Shown piece after piece: positions 33,573 to 44,893 of a DNA stretch of 64,000 nucleotides. The position numbers and the translations under genes are program-made. The notes beneath the pieces are model-generated. The model did not search any database. It worked only from the letters and a program-made list of their open reading frames with translations, and was not told where the DNA came from. The stretch is from positions 156,371,741 through 156,435,740 of the forward strand of contig CM041465.1 in NCBI GenBank assembly GCA_023213395.1. Direction: 5' to 3'. This stretch comes from Cycas panzhihuaensis (Eukaryota > Cycadophyta). Numbering within the stretch: the first letter of the stretch is position 1; each line of letters starts with the position of its first letter.

Positions 33573-34860
33573 AAGCCTTTTTACCCCCCCTTCTACCATT
33601 CCCAGATTCATCAAGCGAAGAGGACAATGAGCCAGTTGATGGAACACCTGAGAAAACAGGATCAAGTGGGACGAGTAATAGTGAGGAGCCACCGCAAGAT
33701 GAAGTACCTCCAACAAAGGGTCCTTCAATACCTTTATGGGCAAGGAAGACTCTAGAAGATTCTGGTGTGGCGATGCATACCTTAACCGATGATCGAAGAA
33801 CACAAAGTCAGCATGCCAATTGAACTTTGTTGGTAGATACCAATGACTCCGATGATCTTGATTTGTTCGATAAAGTTAAAGGAGATCCACGATAGAGAGC
33901 TGCGATGGAGGAGGAGTCTAGTTCTCTATTGAAGAACAACACGTAGGATTTTGTTCCACTACCTCCAACGAAGAACCTCGTGGGATGCAAGTGGGCCTAC
34001 AAAACGAAGTTCTGCTCCGATGGAGAGGTGGACAAATATAAGACCAGACTTATTGCATAAGGATTCAAGTAGAAAGAAGGAATTGACTATGAGGAGACAT
34101 TTGCACCAGTCTCCACGATGAAAACGGTTCGATTTCTCATTTCCTTAGTAGCTACTTACGGTTGTGAGTTACACCAGATGGACGTAAAGTCAGCATTCCT
34201 TAATGGAGATCTAAAGGAGGAGATATATATGTCACAGCCTTTGGGATTCGTTAAGGATGGCTAGGAGCACCTTGTCTGCCATCTGAAAAAGTCAATCTAT
34301 GGCCTAAAACAAACACCCGTGCTTGGTATGAAAAGATGGATGTGAAGTTGAAAGCTGAAGGTTTCAAGATTTTAGAACTCGACCCGAATCTGTATGTGAA
34401 GAGAAGAGGGACTTCAATAGTTTCTTGCGTTGTGTATGTGGATGATTTGGTCATCGATAGTAACTATGGCAAGGCTATTGCTAAAGTCAAATCCAATTTG
34501 GGAGCTTCATTTGACATGACAAACCTTGGGATACTTCATTACTTCTTGGGCATTCATATGAGGCAAATGGATGACAGGATCGTGTTGTTGCAGTCGCAGT
34601 ATATGAAGAACTTGCTGGAGAAATTTGGAATGCAGAATTGCAAACAAGTTGTAACACCATATGTAAAAGGCGCAAAGTTGCAGAAGGATATGGCCAAGCC
34701 CTCTGTAGATGGCACCAAATATTGCTAGTTGGTAGGGAGTCTGATCTATTTGACTCATACTAGGCCTGATATTGCATACGTTGTCGGGTTGGTTTCCGCT
34801 ACATGCAGAATCCTCAGGAACCTCATTTGGTTGCAGCGAAGTAGATTTTAAAGTATTTGA
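33573..34860 (+). pseudogene. Copia-8 linker and reverse transcriptase
   Basis: An acidic Ser/Glu/Pro-rich linker (about 33590-33890), then LPPTKNLVGCKWAYKTKF, EGIDYEETFAPVSTMKTV, QMDVKSAFLNGDLKEEIYM and, after a one-base frameshift near 34315, AWYEKMDVKLKAEGF and the catalytic VVYVDDLVI (34336-34728). SLIYLTHTRPDIAYVVGL ends the domain. YVDD is intact; stops and two frameshifts inactivate the frame. Confidence 0.9.
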
Positions 34861-35370
34861 AGGGGACAATTAATCTTGGTCTTGAATACCATTGAGGTGA
34901 AGAGATACGATTGTATGGCTAAATGGATGCTGATTGGGGAGGAGATTCTGACGATCGGAAGTCCACTGCTGGATATCTATTTGGTGTTGGTAATGGATTT
35001 GTTTCGGGGAAGTCAAAGAAGCAACAGACAGTGGTGCTCTCTTCTATAGAGGCAAAATATCAAGGACTCAATGCTGGTGCGAAGGAAGCCATATGGTTGT
35101 AAGGTCTCTTGGAGTTTCCAATGGACACCCGGTTATCTTTGTTGATAATCAAAGTACCGTTCGCCTATTCAAGAATCCAAAATTTCATGCACGTACGAAG
35201 CACATTGAGATTTAGCACCATTACATTCGTGAACAGATCAAATCAGGAAAGCTGCAGGTCAACTACTGTCCGAGTGAATTCTAGCTTGTGGACGTGTTCA
35301 CCAAACCTCTCACTGAAGATCAATTCACAAAGATGCATACTGGACTTGGACCCACCAATGTTATCCTTGA
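34861..35370 (+). pseudogene. Copia-8 RNase H
   Basis: Broken frames give ADWGGDSDDRKSTAGYLFG near 34930-34985, then AKYQGLNAGAKEAIWL. Around 35140-35360 the expected block with DNQS, the KHIEI-HHYIREQI type and the terminal LTKPL-type tail is legible across frameshifts. It ends before the polypurine tract TTAAGGGGGG. Confidence 0.8.
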
Positions 35371-35476
35371 GGGGGGATGTATCGACAAGGATAAAGAAGC
35401 TGCAAGATAATCCCAGCCTTCATGATAACATAATTGTTACAATTGACAGGCTCCCCACATTCATATTAAGGGGGGA

Positions 35477-35832
35477 TGTTAACGTGGCAGTTAATTATTA
35501 AGCAACTTAGTTAATGTTAATGTAGTTTAATTAAGCAAAAAGGTGCAAAGCCAAAAGGTGCGACTTATTTGGAGGGTCACAACCCTAATTGGGTGACACC
35601 TCTTGGAAGAATATAAATGCCTTGAGTCTTTGTGTATTCGATAAATCATTGTATCAATCCATTGTGAAATAATCAATGTGATCCATCAAGGATCCTTTTG
35701 TGGTGGGTTTTTTTCCAAAAGGGTTTTCCCACGTAAATCTTGTGTATTGTGCATCTATTTTTTGTGTGTACTCTTGTTTGCTTGTTGTGTATGGATAAAT
35801 ATTCTGCAGATGGGAACATTTGTTCCCGAACA
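35477..35832 (+). repeat. Copia-8 3' LTR (356 bp)
   Basis: TGTTAACGTGG to TTCCCGAACA. Compared with the 5' copy it lacks 14 bp (TGTATGATTTCATG region) near its end, a loss bounded by short TGT repeats. Confidence 0.95.
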
Positions 35833-35837
35833 ATAAG

Positions 35838-35866
35838 CTTACATCTTGAAGCTTTGATACCATCTT
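35838..35866 (-). other. Gypsy-6 leader end and primer-binding site
   Basis: The minus strand of 35862-35851 is TGGTATCAAAGC, one change from the initiator tRNA-Met site. It is separated by 4 bp from the CA end of the 5' LTR at 35867. Confidence 0.8.
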
Positions 35867-36526
35867 TGTCACGGCCCCACACTTTACTTGGGGTTAGCTA
35901 TGACTCACCCAAGTCTACCAACCAAGCTAACACCTACTTAATCTACTTGAACTGCAAAATGTAAAATTAGAGTTATGCAAGTATGCATAGTGGAAAACAT
36001 ATGCCCAAAGATGCAATAGGTTTAGGAGGTTAGTGATGTTTCCTAAAGATTTTCAAAAACACAATCTCAACATATATAAATTTAAGAAAATATAACAAGT
36101 GACCTAGCATTATATTTCACATTTAGGGCATCTTCTATACTCACAAACTTGATTGTAAATGGGACCAACCAAATTACTTATAGGATTCACTACCCAACCA
36201 ACTAAATTCCTAATGAGGAAAATGCCCCCAAGCTAAATCACAAAATATGAACGCTAGAGCATTGGTAAGTCACTCAATCCTTGGCCCATAACCTATACTA
36301 ATGACTTCTTTGGTCACAAAGCTACAATAAAACACTATTGTACTATTTCTGAACTTTTTACTACACTTGATTTATGCATTCTATCTAGAGATGTCACAGC
36401 ACATATGCTTCACCATTGAGTCAATCTCTTTGGACTCTCCATCTATGTGACCCACGTGTCTCATACTATGCAACGTGTGACGATAATGGGTTGTGAGTTT
36501 CATACCACACAACACCTGCATGTATC
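35867..36526 (-). repeat. Gypsy-6 5' LTR, first part
   Basis: It begins TGTCACGGCCCC and follows the 3' LTR (from 18608) until CACACAACACCTGCAT, where Gypsy-9 enters. The last five bases, GTATC (36522-36526), are the Gypsy-9 TSD. Confidence 0.9.
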
Positions 36527-37061
36527 TGTGTGCCTGCTAGCCTATAACTACTACATAGCAATTCTGTAACTAAAATAGAATAGCAACACAAGATCAACCA
36601 AAGTGAATATAAACTATAATCATTGTATTAATTATGGGTTGCATTTATCTTCTCATAACTAGACGCAAACCCGAAATAGTACACAAGGTTGCAACTGGTG
36701 CAATACAACAAGACTTAATTACAATTCATACAGGTGCATAGCGCTTAGTACTTAGATTCAACTAGTACTCACGCACATGCCATACCCCCTATGATTACCC
36801 ATTACATAATTATATCCCCATTCTATAACTATTGAATGCTAGAGTAGTTATGGTTCTATAGTTGGTTGCAACTGCTTCCAATTGTTCGTTACATTATTGC
36901 GGTTGCACAGGCCATTATTGTTAAGGTTGGCATAATTGCAATTTGAATTACCCTCCTTCCACCCGACGTTGCAACTACTTGGTCGCAATTGACTTCCCTT
37001 TTAATTCTTGTTTTCCACAACCTTGGTTTATGTTGCAACCAACATAATTTCCCAACACACA
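36527..37061 (-). repeat. Gypsy-9 3' LTR (535 bp)
   Basis: TGTGTGCCTGC to CCCAACACACA; the polypurine-tract complement TCTCCCTCG follows. The 8-bp palindrome GTTGCAAC occurs four times (36688, 36865, 36968, 37032). Confidence 0.92.
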
Positions 37062-37189
37062 TCTCCCTCGTTACTATTTCCACAAGTGCCCTCACTCATA
37101 CAAAATTTCAAAATTTTCAAAATTCTCTTCCTCACCCCCCCTTAAATTTTTGAAATTCAACTTATGACTGCTGTTGGATTTTCATCATT

Positions 37190-38800
37190 TCCTGTCGAAT
37201 AAACTGTGGATCAAGTCATTGCACAGTACTAGGTGGAGAGATGTCCTGACTCCTACAATGGTCATATAAAATTCCTACATCCCACAATGCTTTCAATTGG
37301 GCCATAGTGGGCTTTTCTCCTGAATGTAGTTCTTCAATCTCCTCCTTCAATTCATTGTTCATTAGTTGAGCATAGGCTAATTGCTTCCATAATGATGTAA
37401 TCATAGTCCAATATTTATTGGCATGTGCAACATGTTGTGTTTGCAGGATCCAACCCCCTAGCTTATGCATTACCTTTTCTAGCCCTAGTGGCATCTATTT
37501 ATTAAATTGATTCTGAAAATTTTTCACCTGATGTTCCACTCATAACACATCATCCACCCAATGCATAATGAATTTGATCAAAATTTCTAATTTAGCTTTG
37601 CAAGCTGGCAACTAGTCTTCTACCTTATGTACCCTCCACATATCGGACGGTGGGTGCTTATTCTAGGTTTCCAATTCAGTAATCAATTGTCGAGGGACTT
37701 TTTCTAAAAAAGAAGTTTTCCAATGTGCCACATTATGTGGTTTACATGCCACGAGGTCTATTTCTTCCTCCAGAAATTTTTCATTGGAATCAAAATCAAC
37801 TTCAATAGGTTGGTTGTTTAAAATTTCTATTATTTCTTCTTTCCTTTTTACTATTGTTAATTTTCTCTTTCTTTTCTTCTCTTCATCAATGTTCAGGACC
37901 TTGGCCAATTATGGTTCTTACTAAGATTCTTCCTCCAGAATCTCTTCCTTGATAAGTACCCTGTTATCTCCCTCCTTTTGCTTTCCTTTCTTAATTTCTT
38001 ACCTTTTCTTTTCCTCCTCTTTTTCCCCTTTTTAACTTATCTCCTTTTACTTTTTCTACTTCTACTCATTGACTCGTGAGGATGCCTTTTCTTGGTACCT
38101 TTTCTTTTCCCCTTTTTCTCTCAAAGAAGGTCCAGGACTGCTTGATGGCTTCTCCCGCAATTCTTCACTTGCTCCTAAACTTGAGTTAACCATTCTTTGT
38201 CATGCGCCAATTTTTGAAATATTCTGTCCAATTAGCTAGGATAGATTGTCCTTGTTCAGGTTGTGGTAAATCAAGACCCAAACACTGAGGATACAACAAC
38301 CCTTGGAAGAGAGTTTGATGATAGAATACTGAAGACTGTGTGCTGATTTTGATATTATTCAATTTTTCAAGAAGTTTAATAGAGACAAAGGAAGTCCTCC
38401 TAAATTTTTCTCCTTGTGCTACCTTAAGGAGCATTGAGCACATCTTGGTTGGCACATATAGATTCTTTTGACTTAGGATTACCCAAGTGAAAAGAAAACA
38501 GGCAACCCATCATTGCTGCTCCAAAGCAATACCTATAATGCGAATTCCTGAGGTTGAAACATTTGACACTTGGACTCCCAACTATTGTGTTACTTGCTCA
38601 TGAGTAATCCATTTATCTCTTGCTACATCCTTGCCTATGTTTGGTAATTCTAAAATTTGGGCTATTGCCTCTGGAGACATATCAAGTAAGTCGGGTTGTT
38701 GCGCAATTAAACTAACCATTGTGGACAAAAAATTAAATGTAATTGGGAACAATCCTACTTGTATATATCGAGCAAACCCTACTTTGTCAAATTTATCTTA
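37190..38800 (-). pseudogene. Extra reading frame downstream of Gypsy-9 integrase, unidentified
   Basis: Starting near 38795 the minus strand is readable for about 200 codons to 38186 with two in-frame stops: YIQVGLFPITFNFLSTMVSL, LDMSPEAIAQILELPNIGKD, KWITHEQVTQ, then TKMCSMLLKVAQGEKFRRTS and LDLPQPEQGQSILANWTEYF. A highly charged Lys/Glu/Arg stretch follows (about 38160-37870), then 37663-37908 (KRKRKLTIVKRKEEIIEIL) and 37216-37494 (a predicted helical stretch, NNELKEEIEELHSGEK). I recognise no family. Its place, after integrase and before the 3' LTR, is where env-like or other extra frames occur in some plant gypsy elements. I see no clear signal peptide or membrane segment. Confidence 0.5.
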
Positions 38801-39364
38801 CGCATGTCTATTGTCGGCATAGTAGCCCAGTCTGTTTAAATTCTTTCGTTATCCATTTCCTAAAATACAATGTTGAATTCAAGGATATCTTCCATTCTAC
38901 AAGTTATGCCACAAATTTTGGTTGCTTACTTGTACTATTCCTGGTTTACCACTTTTCGTCACTGCTAGTTCCCTCAATAGAGTTGTTTTTTATCTTGTTC
39001 GCCTTGCGCGATCGTCATCATTTGTAGTATAGGTTGTTGCATCCGTACCTTTGTTGCAGCCAAATCATAACTAGGATCTCTATGATTATCAACCACTTCT
39101 ATGCATGATGGCCACTTGTCTGATTAATATTAGTCGTATCTTTTGAAAATCTCACGCCATCATTAACCATTATGTCAATTAAGACTTTCTGTCGACTCGT
39201 CATTATTGTTATTTTATGTGTTCAATTAATCATACTGCCAGATCACATCTATTTTGCGGCTGCATATCTATCCTCATTACTCGTGATTGTTGTCATTACT
39301 ATCTTAATTATGAGTACGATTGCCTTCATTCACAGTTGTAACTAAGATAGTTGTAACCATTCTT

Positions 39365-40550
39365 ATATGAGGTTGCACTATCCTCGTGCCAAGTTACACT
39401 GTCTTTGTGCAAGTGCCGATTGTCCTCATGTAGGGTTACAATTATCATTAATCTTGGCATAAGGTTGCAGCGTTCCATATGCAAAGTTGTAACTTCCTCA
39501 TGTAGCATACCTTGTACTAGGTTGCAACATCCCTTGACTAGGTTGCAACATTCCTCGTGCCAGGTTGCAACTTTCTTGACTAGTTTGCAGCATTCCTCAT
39601 ACCAGGTTGCAACTTTTTTCTTGCAATGTTGCAACTTCCTTAACTAGGTTGCAACATTCCTTATGCTAGGTTATAACCTTCCCCATGCCAGGTTGCAACT
39701 TCCTCCTTGCAAGGTTGCAACGTTTTCATGTAAGATTGCAACTTACTTCTTGCCAGGTTGCAACGTTCCTCATGCCAAGTTGCAACTTCCTTCTTGCAAG
39801 GTTGTAACTTCCTCATGTTAGGTTGCAACTTCCCTCTTGCAAGGGTGCAACTTCCTCAACCAAGGTTGCAACTTCATTGTGCTAGGTTGCAATATTCCTC
39901 ATGCTAGGTTGCAACTTCCCCATCCAAGGTTGTAACTTTCTCGTGTTAGGTTGCAATGTTCCTCATGTTGGATTGCAACTTCCTCATCCAAGGTAGCAAC
40001 TTCATCATTCCAAGTTGTAACTTCCTTCTTGCAAGGTTGCAACTTCCTCATGCTAGGTTGCAACATTCCTCGTGCCAGGTTGCAATTTCCCTTTTGCAAG
40101 GTTGCGACTTCCTCATTCAAGGTTACAACTTCACCGTGTCAGGTTGTAACGTTCCTCGTGCTAGGTTGCAACTTCCCTCTTGCGGGGTTGCAACTTCCTT
40201 CTTGCAAGGTTGCAACTTCCCTCTGGTGAGGTTGTAACTTCCTTCTTGCAAGATTGCAACTTCCCTTCTGCCAAGTTGCAACATTCCTCATCTAGAGTTG
40301 CAACCATCTTCGTCTAATTGCAATTTTCTGTGTTCACAGTTACAACCATCCTTGTCCAGATTTGCAACTATCCTCATCTAGAGTTGCAACCATCTTCGTC
40401 TAAAGTTGCAACCATCCTCATCCAGAGTTACAACTTTTCGCATTCAAAGTTATAATTGTCCTCGTTCAGAGTTACAACTATCCTTGTCCAAAGTTGCAAC
40501 TTTCCACATTCAAAGTTGCAACCATCCTTGTCCACAGTTGCAACTAAGGT
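39365..40550. repeat. Minisatellite, about 20-22 bp period, built on the palindrome GTTGCAAC
   Basis: More than 50 degenerate units of the type AGGTTGCAACTTCCTCNTGC fill almost 1.2 kb. Successive GTTGCAAC starts (for example 39542, 39564, 39606, 39628, 39648, 39692, 39714) are 20-22 bp apart or multiples of that. The core octamer is its own reverse complement. The right third (from about 40290) uses a variant unit, AGTTGCAACCATCNTCGTC. The array lies between integrase and the extra frame. Open frames through it arise because three 22-bp units make 66 bp; they are not genes. Confidence 0.95.
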
Positions 40551-40647
40551 TGTAAAAGATCTGCAATACAATTCATAACAACTTCCTATACTTCATATGA
40601 TTAAGGGGTCTCCTATTCCCATGGTTTACATTTACTTATTTATTCTT

Positions 40648-41783
40648 TTAACTTATTGTGTACCACTGCAGTCGACTTTCATTGACTATTTTATTAAACA
40701 ATGTTTTGTTTAGCTGTTGAAGTTGTACAACCCCATTTTGTTGAATGTGATTTACCTTATATGGACCTAACCATCGCAACTTTATTTTATCTAGCTTCAT
40801 ATGAAATTTGCTATCGTAGAAAAGTACCAAGTCTCATTCTTGGAATTGAGGTGTTTTCAAATGTCGATCATGCCATGCCTTACACCTTTATTTTTTTGCT
40901 TTTACTTCCCATAAGGCTTTTGCTCATCACTCATCCATTTTCACCAATTCCACGAACCATTGGTCCCTTGAATCCTTTTCTGATAAATATAGCTACACAG
41001 CTACTCGCAAACTTTTTGTTTAGAACTCTAGGGGAAGTACAGCCTCCAACCCATAAACTAACTGGAATGGTGTTGTTTATGGGGTCTTTTTACTGTTGTT
41101 TTGTCTGCTCATAACACCAAATGTAGTTGTTCTGCCTAATCCGTTCTTCCTTCACTACAAATCTTAGACAAGGCAAGCTTTCAAATTTTATTTGTGCTTT
41201 CTACTTGCCCATTGGCCCGTACATAATACAGGGAGGATTTGTAATGTTGGATCATGAATTCTTTTGTGAAGTGCTTAATAGTTTGGTTCAAGAAACTATT
41301 CCCTTGGTTTGACACAATTTCCAAGGGGCATCCAAAATAAACGATGATAGTGTACAAAAGTCCAGTTGTACTTCAAGCATCATATGCCTTCATCAGTTTC
41401 ACTTTGGTTCATTTAGTCATGAAATCCATAGCAACTAATATGTATCTTGCATTGGTTCATCTGGCTGGTGGACTAATTGGTCCAACAAAATCTATCCCCC
41501 ACTTCTCGAATGGAGCCTATGCGAATATGGGATGTAAAGGCATGAAATGATTCTTACTTGGCTTGCCTACCCGTTGGCACACATCACAACTGCGGACCCA
41601 TTTTTTTGTGTCCTCGAACAATGTGGGCCTCCATAATCTAGCCAGTAATATCTTTTTGATAGTTGGTTCTACACCTTGATGTTTTATTGCCACACCCTCG
41701 TGGGCTTCTCGTATTACCGCCTCTGCCTCGTGTTCCATTATACATCTTCTCAAAACACCATCTGATCCTAACTTGTACAACAT
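40648..41783 (-). pseudogene. Gypsy-9 integrase
   Basis: 41517-41783 holds the HHCC zinc domain (HEGVAIKHQGVEPT, then SCDVCQRVGK). The core follows in the same direction with KWGIDFVGPI (first Asp), EIVSNQGNSF (second Asp replaced by Asn) and RANGQVESTNK (Glu). The C-terminal module is at 40648-40830 (KIKLRWLGPYKVNHI, a GPY/F motif, and VNESRLQWY). Multiple stops are present in the core. Confidence 0.9.
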
Positions 41784-41791
41784 CCCTTGAA

Positions 41792-42850
41792 TTAACTAGA
41801 ATGGAAAAGTTTTTCGAATAAAACTTTGCCACTCCATGCATTCCATCCTAGTGGTGTTTGCCCTGTAACAAGGTATTGTGCAATGCCTCTGTACCACTTT
41901 GGTACTACCACAATAGAAAATAGCTCCATATCAGGAAAGTCGTCATTCACCTTAGTGGCAGGTTTTCCTTCCACTTCCCTTGACAGCAAGTCTAGTATCG
42001 TACGCTTTTCTCCTTTCTTCACTATGATTTTAAAATTGAATTTCTAAAACAACATTAGCCATCTACTGATTCTACCCTGCAAAATGGGTTTATTAACTAG
42101 ATATTGTAAGGCCTCATGATCAACAAAAAAGATGAATGGATTAGCTAATAAATAATGTCTAAATTTCTATAGGGCATAAACCATGCACATGCCTTCTCAT
42201 TCCATAATTGAATAGTTCAACTCTACTTCTATCAATGTCCGAATTGTAAAATATATTGGAAGATCTATTTTGTTGTCTATTGGTTGTGCTAATACCCATC
42301 CAATCGCAAACAAAGAGGCATCAACATGCATATGGAAAGGTTTCTTCCAATTAGGAAATCTAAATACTGGTGCCTAAGCATCATTCTTTTTCAATAAATC
42401 AAAAGCAAGTTGTCGTTGCAGCCTCTGTTGCCATGTGGATTTCCTTTTTAGCAAGGTTTCTAAGGGATTAGCTATTTGGGTATAAGTTTTTATAAACTTC
42501 CCATAATACCTTGTCATTCCTAGAAATTCTTTGACTTGCTTGGGTGTTTTTGGGATTGGAAAATTTAAGATTACAGCCACTTTATTGGGATCATTCAACA
42601 ACCAATTTTTGGTGACTCCATAACCTAACAAAGTCCCAAAAGGAAACATGTTAATCTCTTGCAACTTAAGTTTTTCTCCTTTAAATGTTTTGCCATATGG
42701 GCTTACTGTATATGCTAGAATCTTATCAATGATGCGCTCTCCATATTCCACTATGGAATAACTAGGAGGAAATGATTGTAATTCTTGTTGAATATTATCT
42801 TCTTTTATTGTTTTATCACATCTAATGTGGAAGTAATTTTTCTCCTCCAT
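41792..42850 (-). pseudogene. Gypsy-9 reverse transcriptase end and RNase H
   Basis: 42374-42850: the first 50 codons are not recognisable; then LLGYGVTKNWLLNDPNKV, FPIPKTPKQVKEFLGMTRYY and FIKTYTQIANPLETLLKR form the RT thumb. RNase H follows in broken frames: FHMHVDASLFAIGWVLAQP near 42320, then NPFIFFVDHEALQYLVNKP and the end at 41792-42022 (KRTILDLLSREVEGKP). The catalytic RT core with YVDD-type motif is missing on this side and was not found on the far side of Copia-10. Confidence 0.85.
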
Positions 42851-42921
42851 GGTTTTCCCCTTAAAGATTTGTAAGATTTCCTTGATTTTTTCATTTTCAT
42901 TATGGTATGCAAAGGTCTAGT

Positions 42922-43392
42922 TGTTAGAGAGAGGATTTAATTAAATGTTTACATCATTTTATCATAAATCTCAAAAATAAAACATATATATGTCTGCAAA
43001 ATAATAATTTACATAGGTGCACATAATTTGACAGGCGGAAAATCCCTTTGGGGGATAAAAAACCACCTCAAAAAGTAAATAAGTATTAATATATAAAATA
43101 TACATTACAGGGATAGTTAGATGAGGATCTCATCCTCTCTCAGCAGTTGTGCGACCTCCTCCTACATCATTGAATACCTGGCCAACCTCACCATCCTACA
43201 TGACCTCATATTTGACCCTTCTCATGACTATTCTCCCCTCTTTCCTAGAATCTAGGAAGAGAGATAAAAGTGGAAGATAGAGATTCGTTGGAAATTAGCA
43301 GTTTCCATTTCAATGAACCATATAACTTATTAATATAATTAATTATAAAGTAACATTAGAGAATATAAAGCTTAACATTAATATTTCTAACA
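42922..43392 (-). repeat. Copia-10 3' LTR (471 bp)
   Basis: TGTTAGAGAGAGG to ATTTCTAACA, followed by the polypurine-tract complement TCCCCCTTTAATGTTAGC. A hairpin-forming segment lies at 43034-43067. Confidence 0.92.
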
Positions 43393-43468
43393 TCCCCCTT
43401 TAATGTTAGCTTTAGTACAATAGATGATACAAAAGATAGAAAGAAGAAGAGAGAAAATGATGAAGATT

Positions 43469-44893
43469 TCAGCATGATGATCCCCTTTTGATGAAAACTT
43501 CTTCAATCTTCAATAATTCTCGAAGTTTAACAAACTTTGCTTCTGTAAATGGCTTTGTAAGAATATTTGCAAGTTGCAAATCGATAGGACAATAAAACAG
43601 ATTAATAGTATTATCATGAACAAAATTATGTATAAAATACTGATGTAATTCTATGTGTTTAGTTCTAGAATGAGCAACAGGATTAGTAGCAATAGATATC
43701 ACACCTTGATTATCAACATTAATTTTAATAAAAGAGTTAGGAAACAAACCAAGTTCACTTAATAAAGATTTAATCCAAAGTACTTCTTTACTTGCTTCAA
43801 CAAGTGCTCGATATTCAACTTCAATTGTAGATAAAGCGAATACTTGTATTTTTTTACTGGACCAAGTGATAGGTGACAAATCAAGAAAGAAAATATAATC
43901 AACAGTAGATTTTCAATTATCAGAATCTCCTGCCCAATTAGAGTCTGTGTATCCTGTCAATTTTAAGTTAGTATTGCAAAAGTTATATGTTAAGCCATGA
44001 TAAATTGTACCTTAAAGATATCATAGGATTCATTTTGCTGCTTTCTACTGTGATTCATGAGGTTTTTGTATATATCTGGAACATAGAGCAATAGCATAGG
44101 ACATGCCCAGACGGGTATGGGCTAAGTAAATCAGAGTACCTATTAATTGACGATATAGGGTAGGATCACAAGGTAGGGAAGGACAATCAATTATTAATTT
44201 TATACCTGATTGTAAGGGTGTAGGAGCTAGCTTGACATTGTCCATATTAAATCTTTTTATTAGTTCAATAATATATTTTGGTTGAGATATAGTGATTTTT
44301 GAATCTGATTGACAAATTTGTAAACTTAGAAAATAGTGTAACAAACCTAAATCTATCATTTCAAACTTATTCATCAGAATTGATTTTAACTGGAGAATAT
44401 GAGAAAGTAAAGAACCAGTTATTATGATATCATCTACATAAAGAGTTAAAATGGTAATATTATTATCTTGTTTTTGAAAATAGAGATTGGGATCACTAAT
44501 ACACTTAGTGTATCCGTTTTGTAGAAGATAATCATCGATTTTAGTATACAAAGCTCGAGGAGCTTGTTTTAGACCATATAAAGATTTTTTTAATTTGCAA
44601 ACAAGATTAGGATTACTTACAAAACCAGGAGGTTGTTTCATGTAAATTTCTTCTTTTAGGTCGTTGTTTGAAAAGGCACTTTTCACATCCATTTGATGAA
44701 TCTGCCAACCAAATTTTGTTGTTAATGCTATAATGGTTTTAATGGTGTTCATCTTGGCAACAGGGGCACAAGTTTTGGTATAGTCAATACCATCAACTTG
44801 TAAAAAACCTTTGGCTACTAAATGAGCTTTCTGTTTTTCAACTACTCCTTCTGAATTATACTTAGTTCGATAGACCCACTTATAGCCTACCAA
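43469..44893 (-). pseudogene. Copia-10 reverse transcriptase and RNase H
   Basis: RT is open for 282 codons at 44045-44893: MVGYKWVYRTKYNSEGVVEK, QMDVKSAFSNNDLKEEIYM, LKQAPRALYTKIDDYLLQNG, the catalytic LTLYVDDIIITGS (intact), FEMIDLGLLHYFLSLQI and SGIKLIIDCPS. RNase H is at 43469-43879 (ALSTIEVEYRALVEASKE, INVDNQGVISIATNPVAHSR, LANILTKPFTEAKFVKL), separated by a broken stretch at 43880-44044. This is the best-preserved RT in the window. Confidence 0.92.

Larger units (their letters stand above)
29360..35832 (+). mobile_element. Copia-8: complete-length Ty1/copia element, TSD ATAAG
   Basis: It has LTRs at 29360-29729 and 35477-35832, perfect TSD ATAAG (29355-29359 and 35833-35837), a tRNA-Met primer-binding site at 29730-29741 and a polypurine tract at 35466-35476. 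Internal order is leader, gag, protease, integrase, RT, RNase H. It is inserted in the Gypsy-6 leader on the opposite strand. The LTRs differ by about 30 substitutions by eye plus one 14-bp deletion, so it is old; every reading frame is broken. Confidence 0.95.

Noticed and set aside
35109-35501. 130-codon plus-strand frame at the end of Copia-8
   Set aside because: It is in a different frame from RNase H, spans frameshifted RNase H text and enters the LTR; it is a by-product of decay.
36521-36526. Placing the left end of Gypsy-9 at TGTATCTG (36521)
   Set aside because: Comparison of the two LTRs (TGTGTGCC versus TGTATGCC) and the exact GTATC repeat at 50537-50541 place the end at 36527.
39326-40237. 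Several open frames on both strands across the GTTGCAAC array
   Set aside because: A 22-bp period gives a 66-bp codon period, so frames without stops in a unit triplet stay open by repetition. The peptides are repeats of CNL/ATS-type words with no start context or domain.
39365-40550. Regularly spaced short repeats resembling a CRISPR array
   Set aside because: The repeat core is only 8 bp, spacers are themselves related and about 14 bp, there are no cas genes, and the context is a plant retrotransposon.
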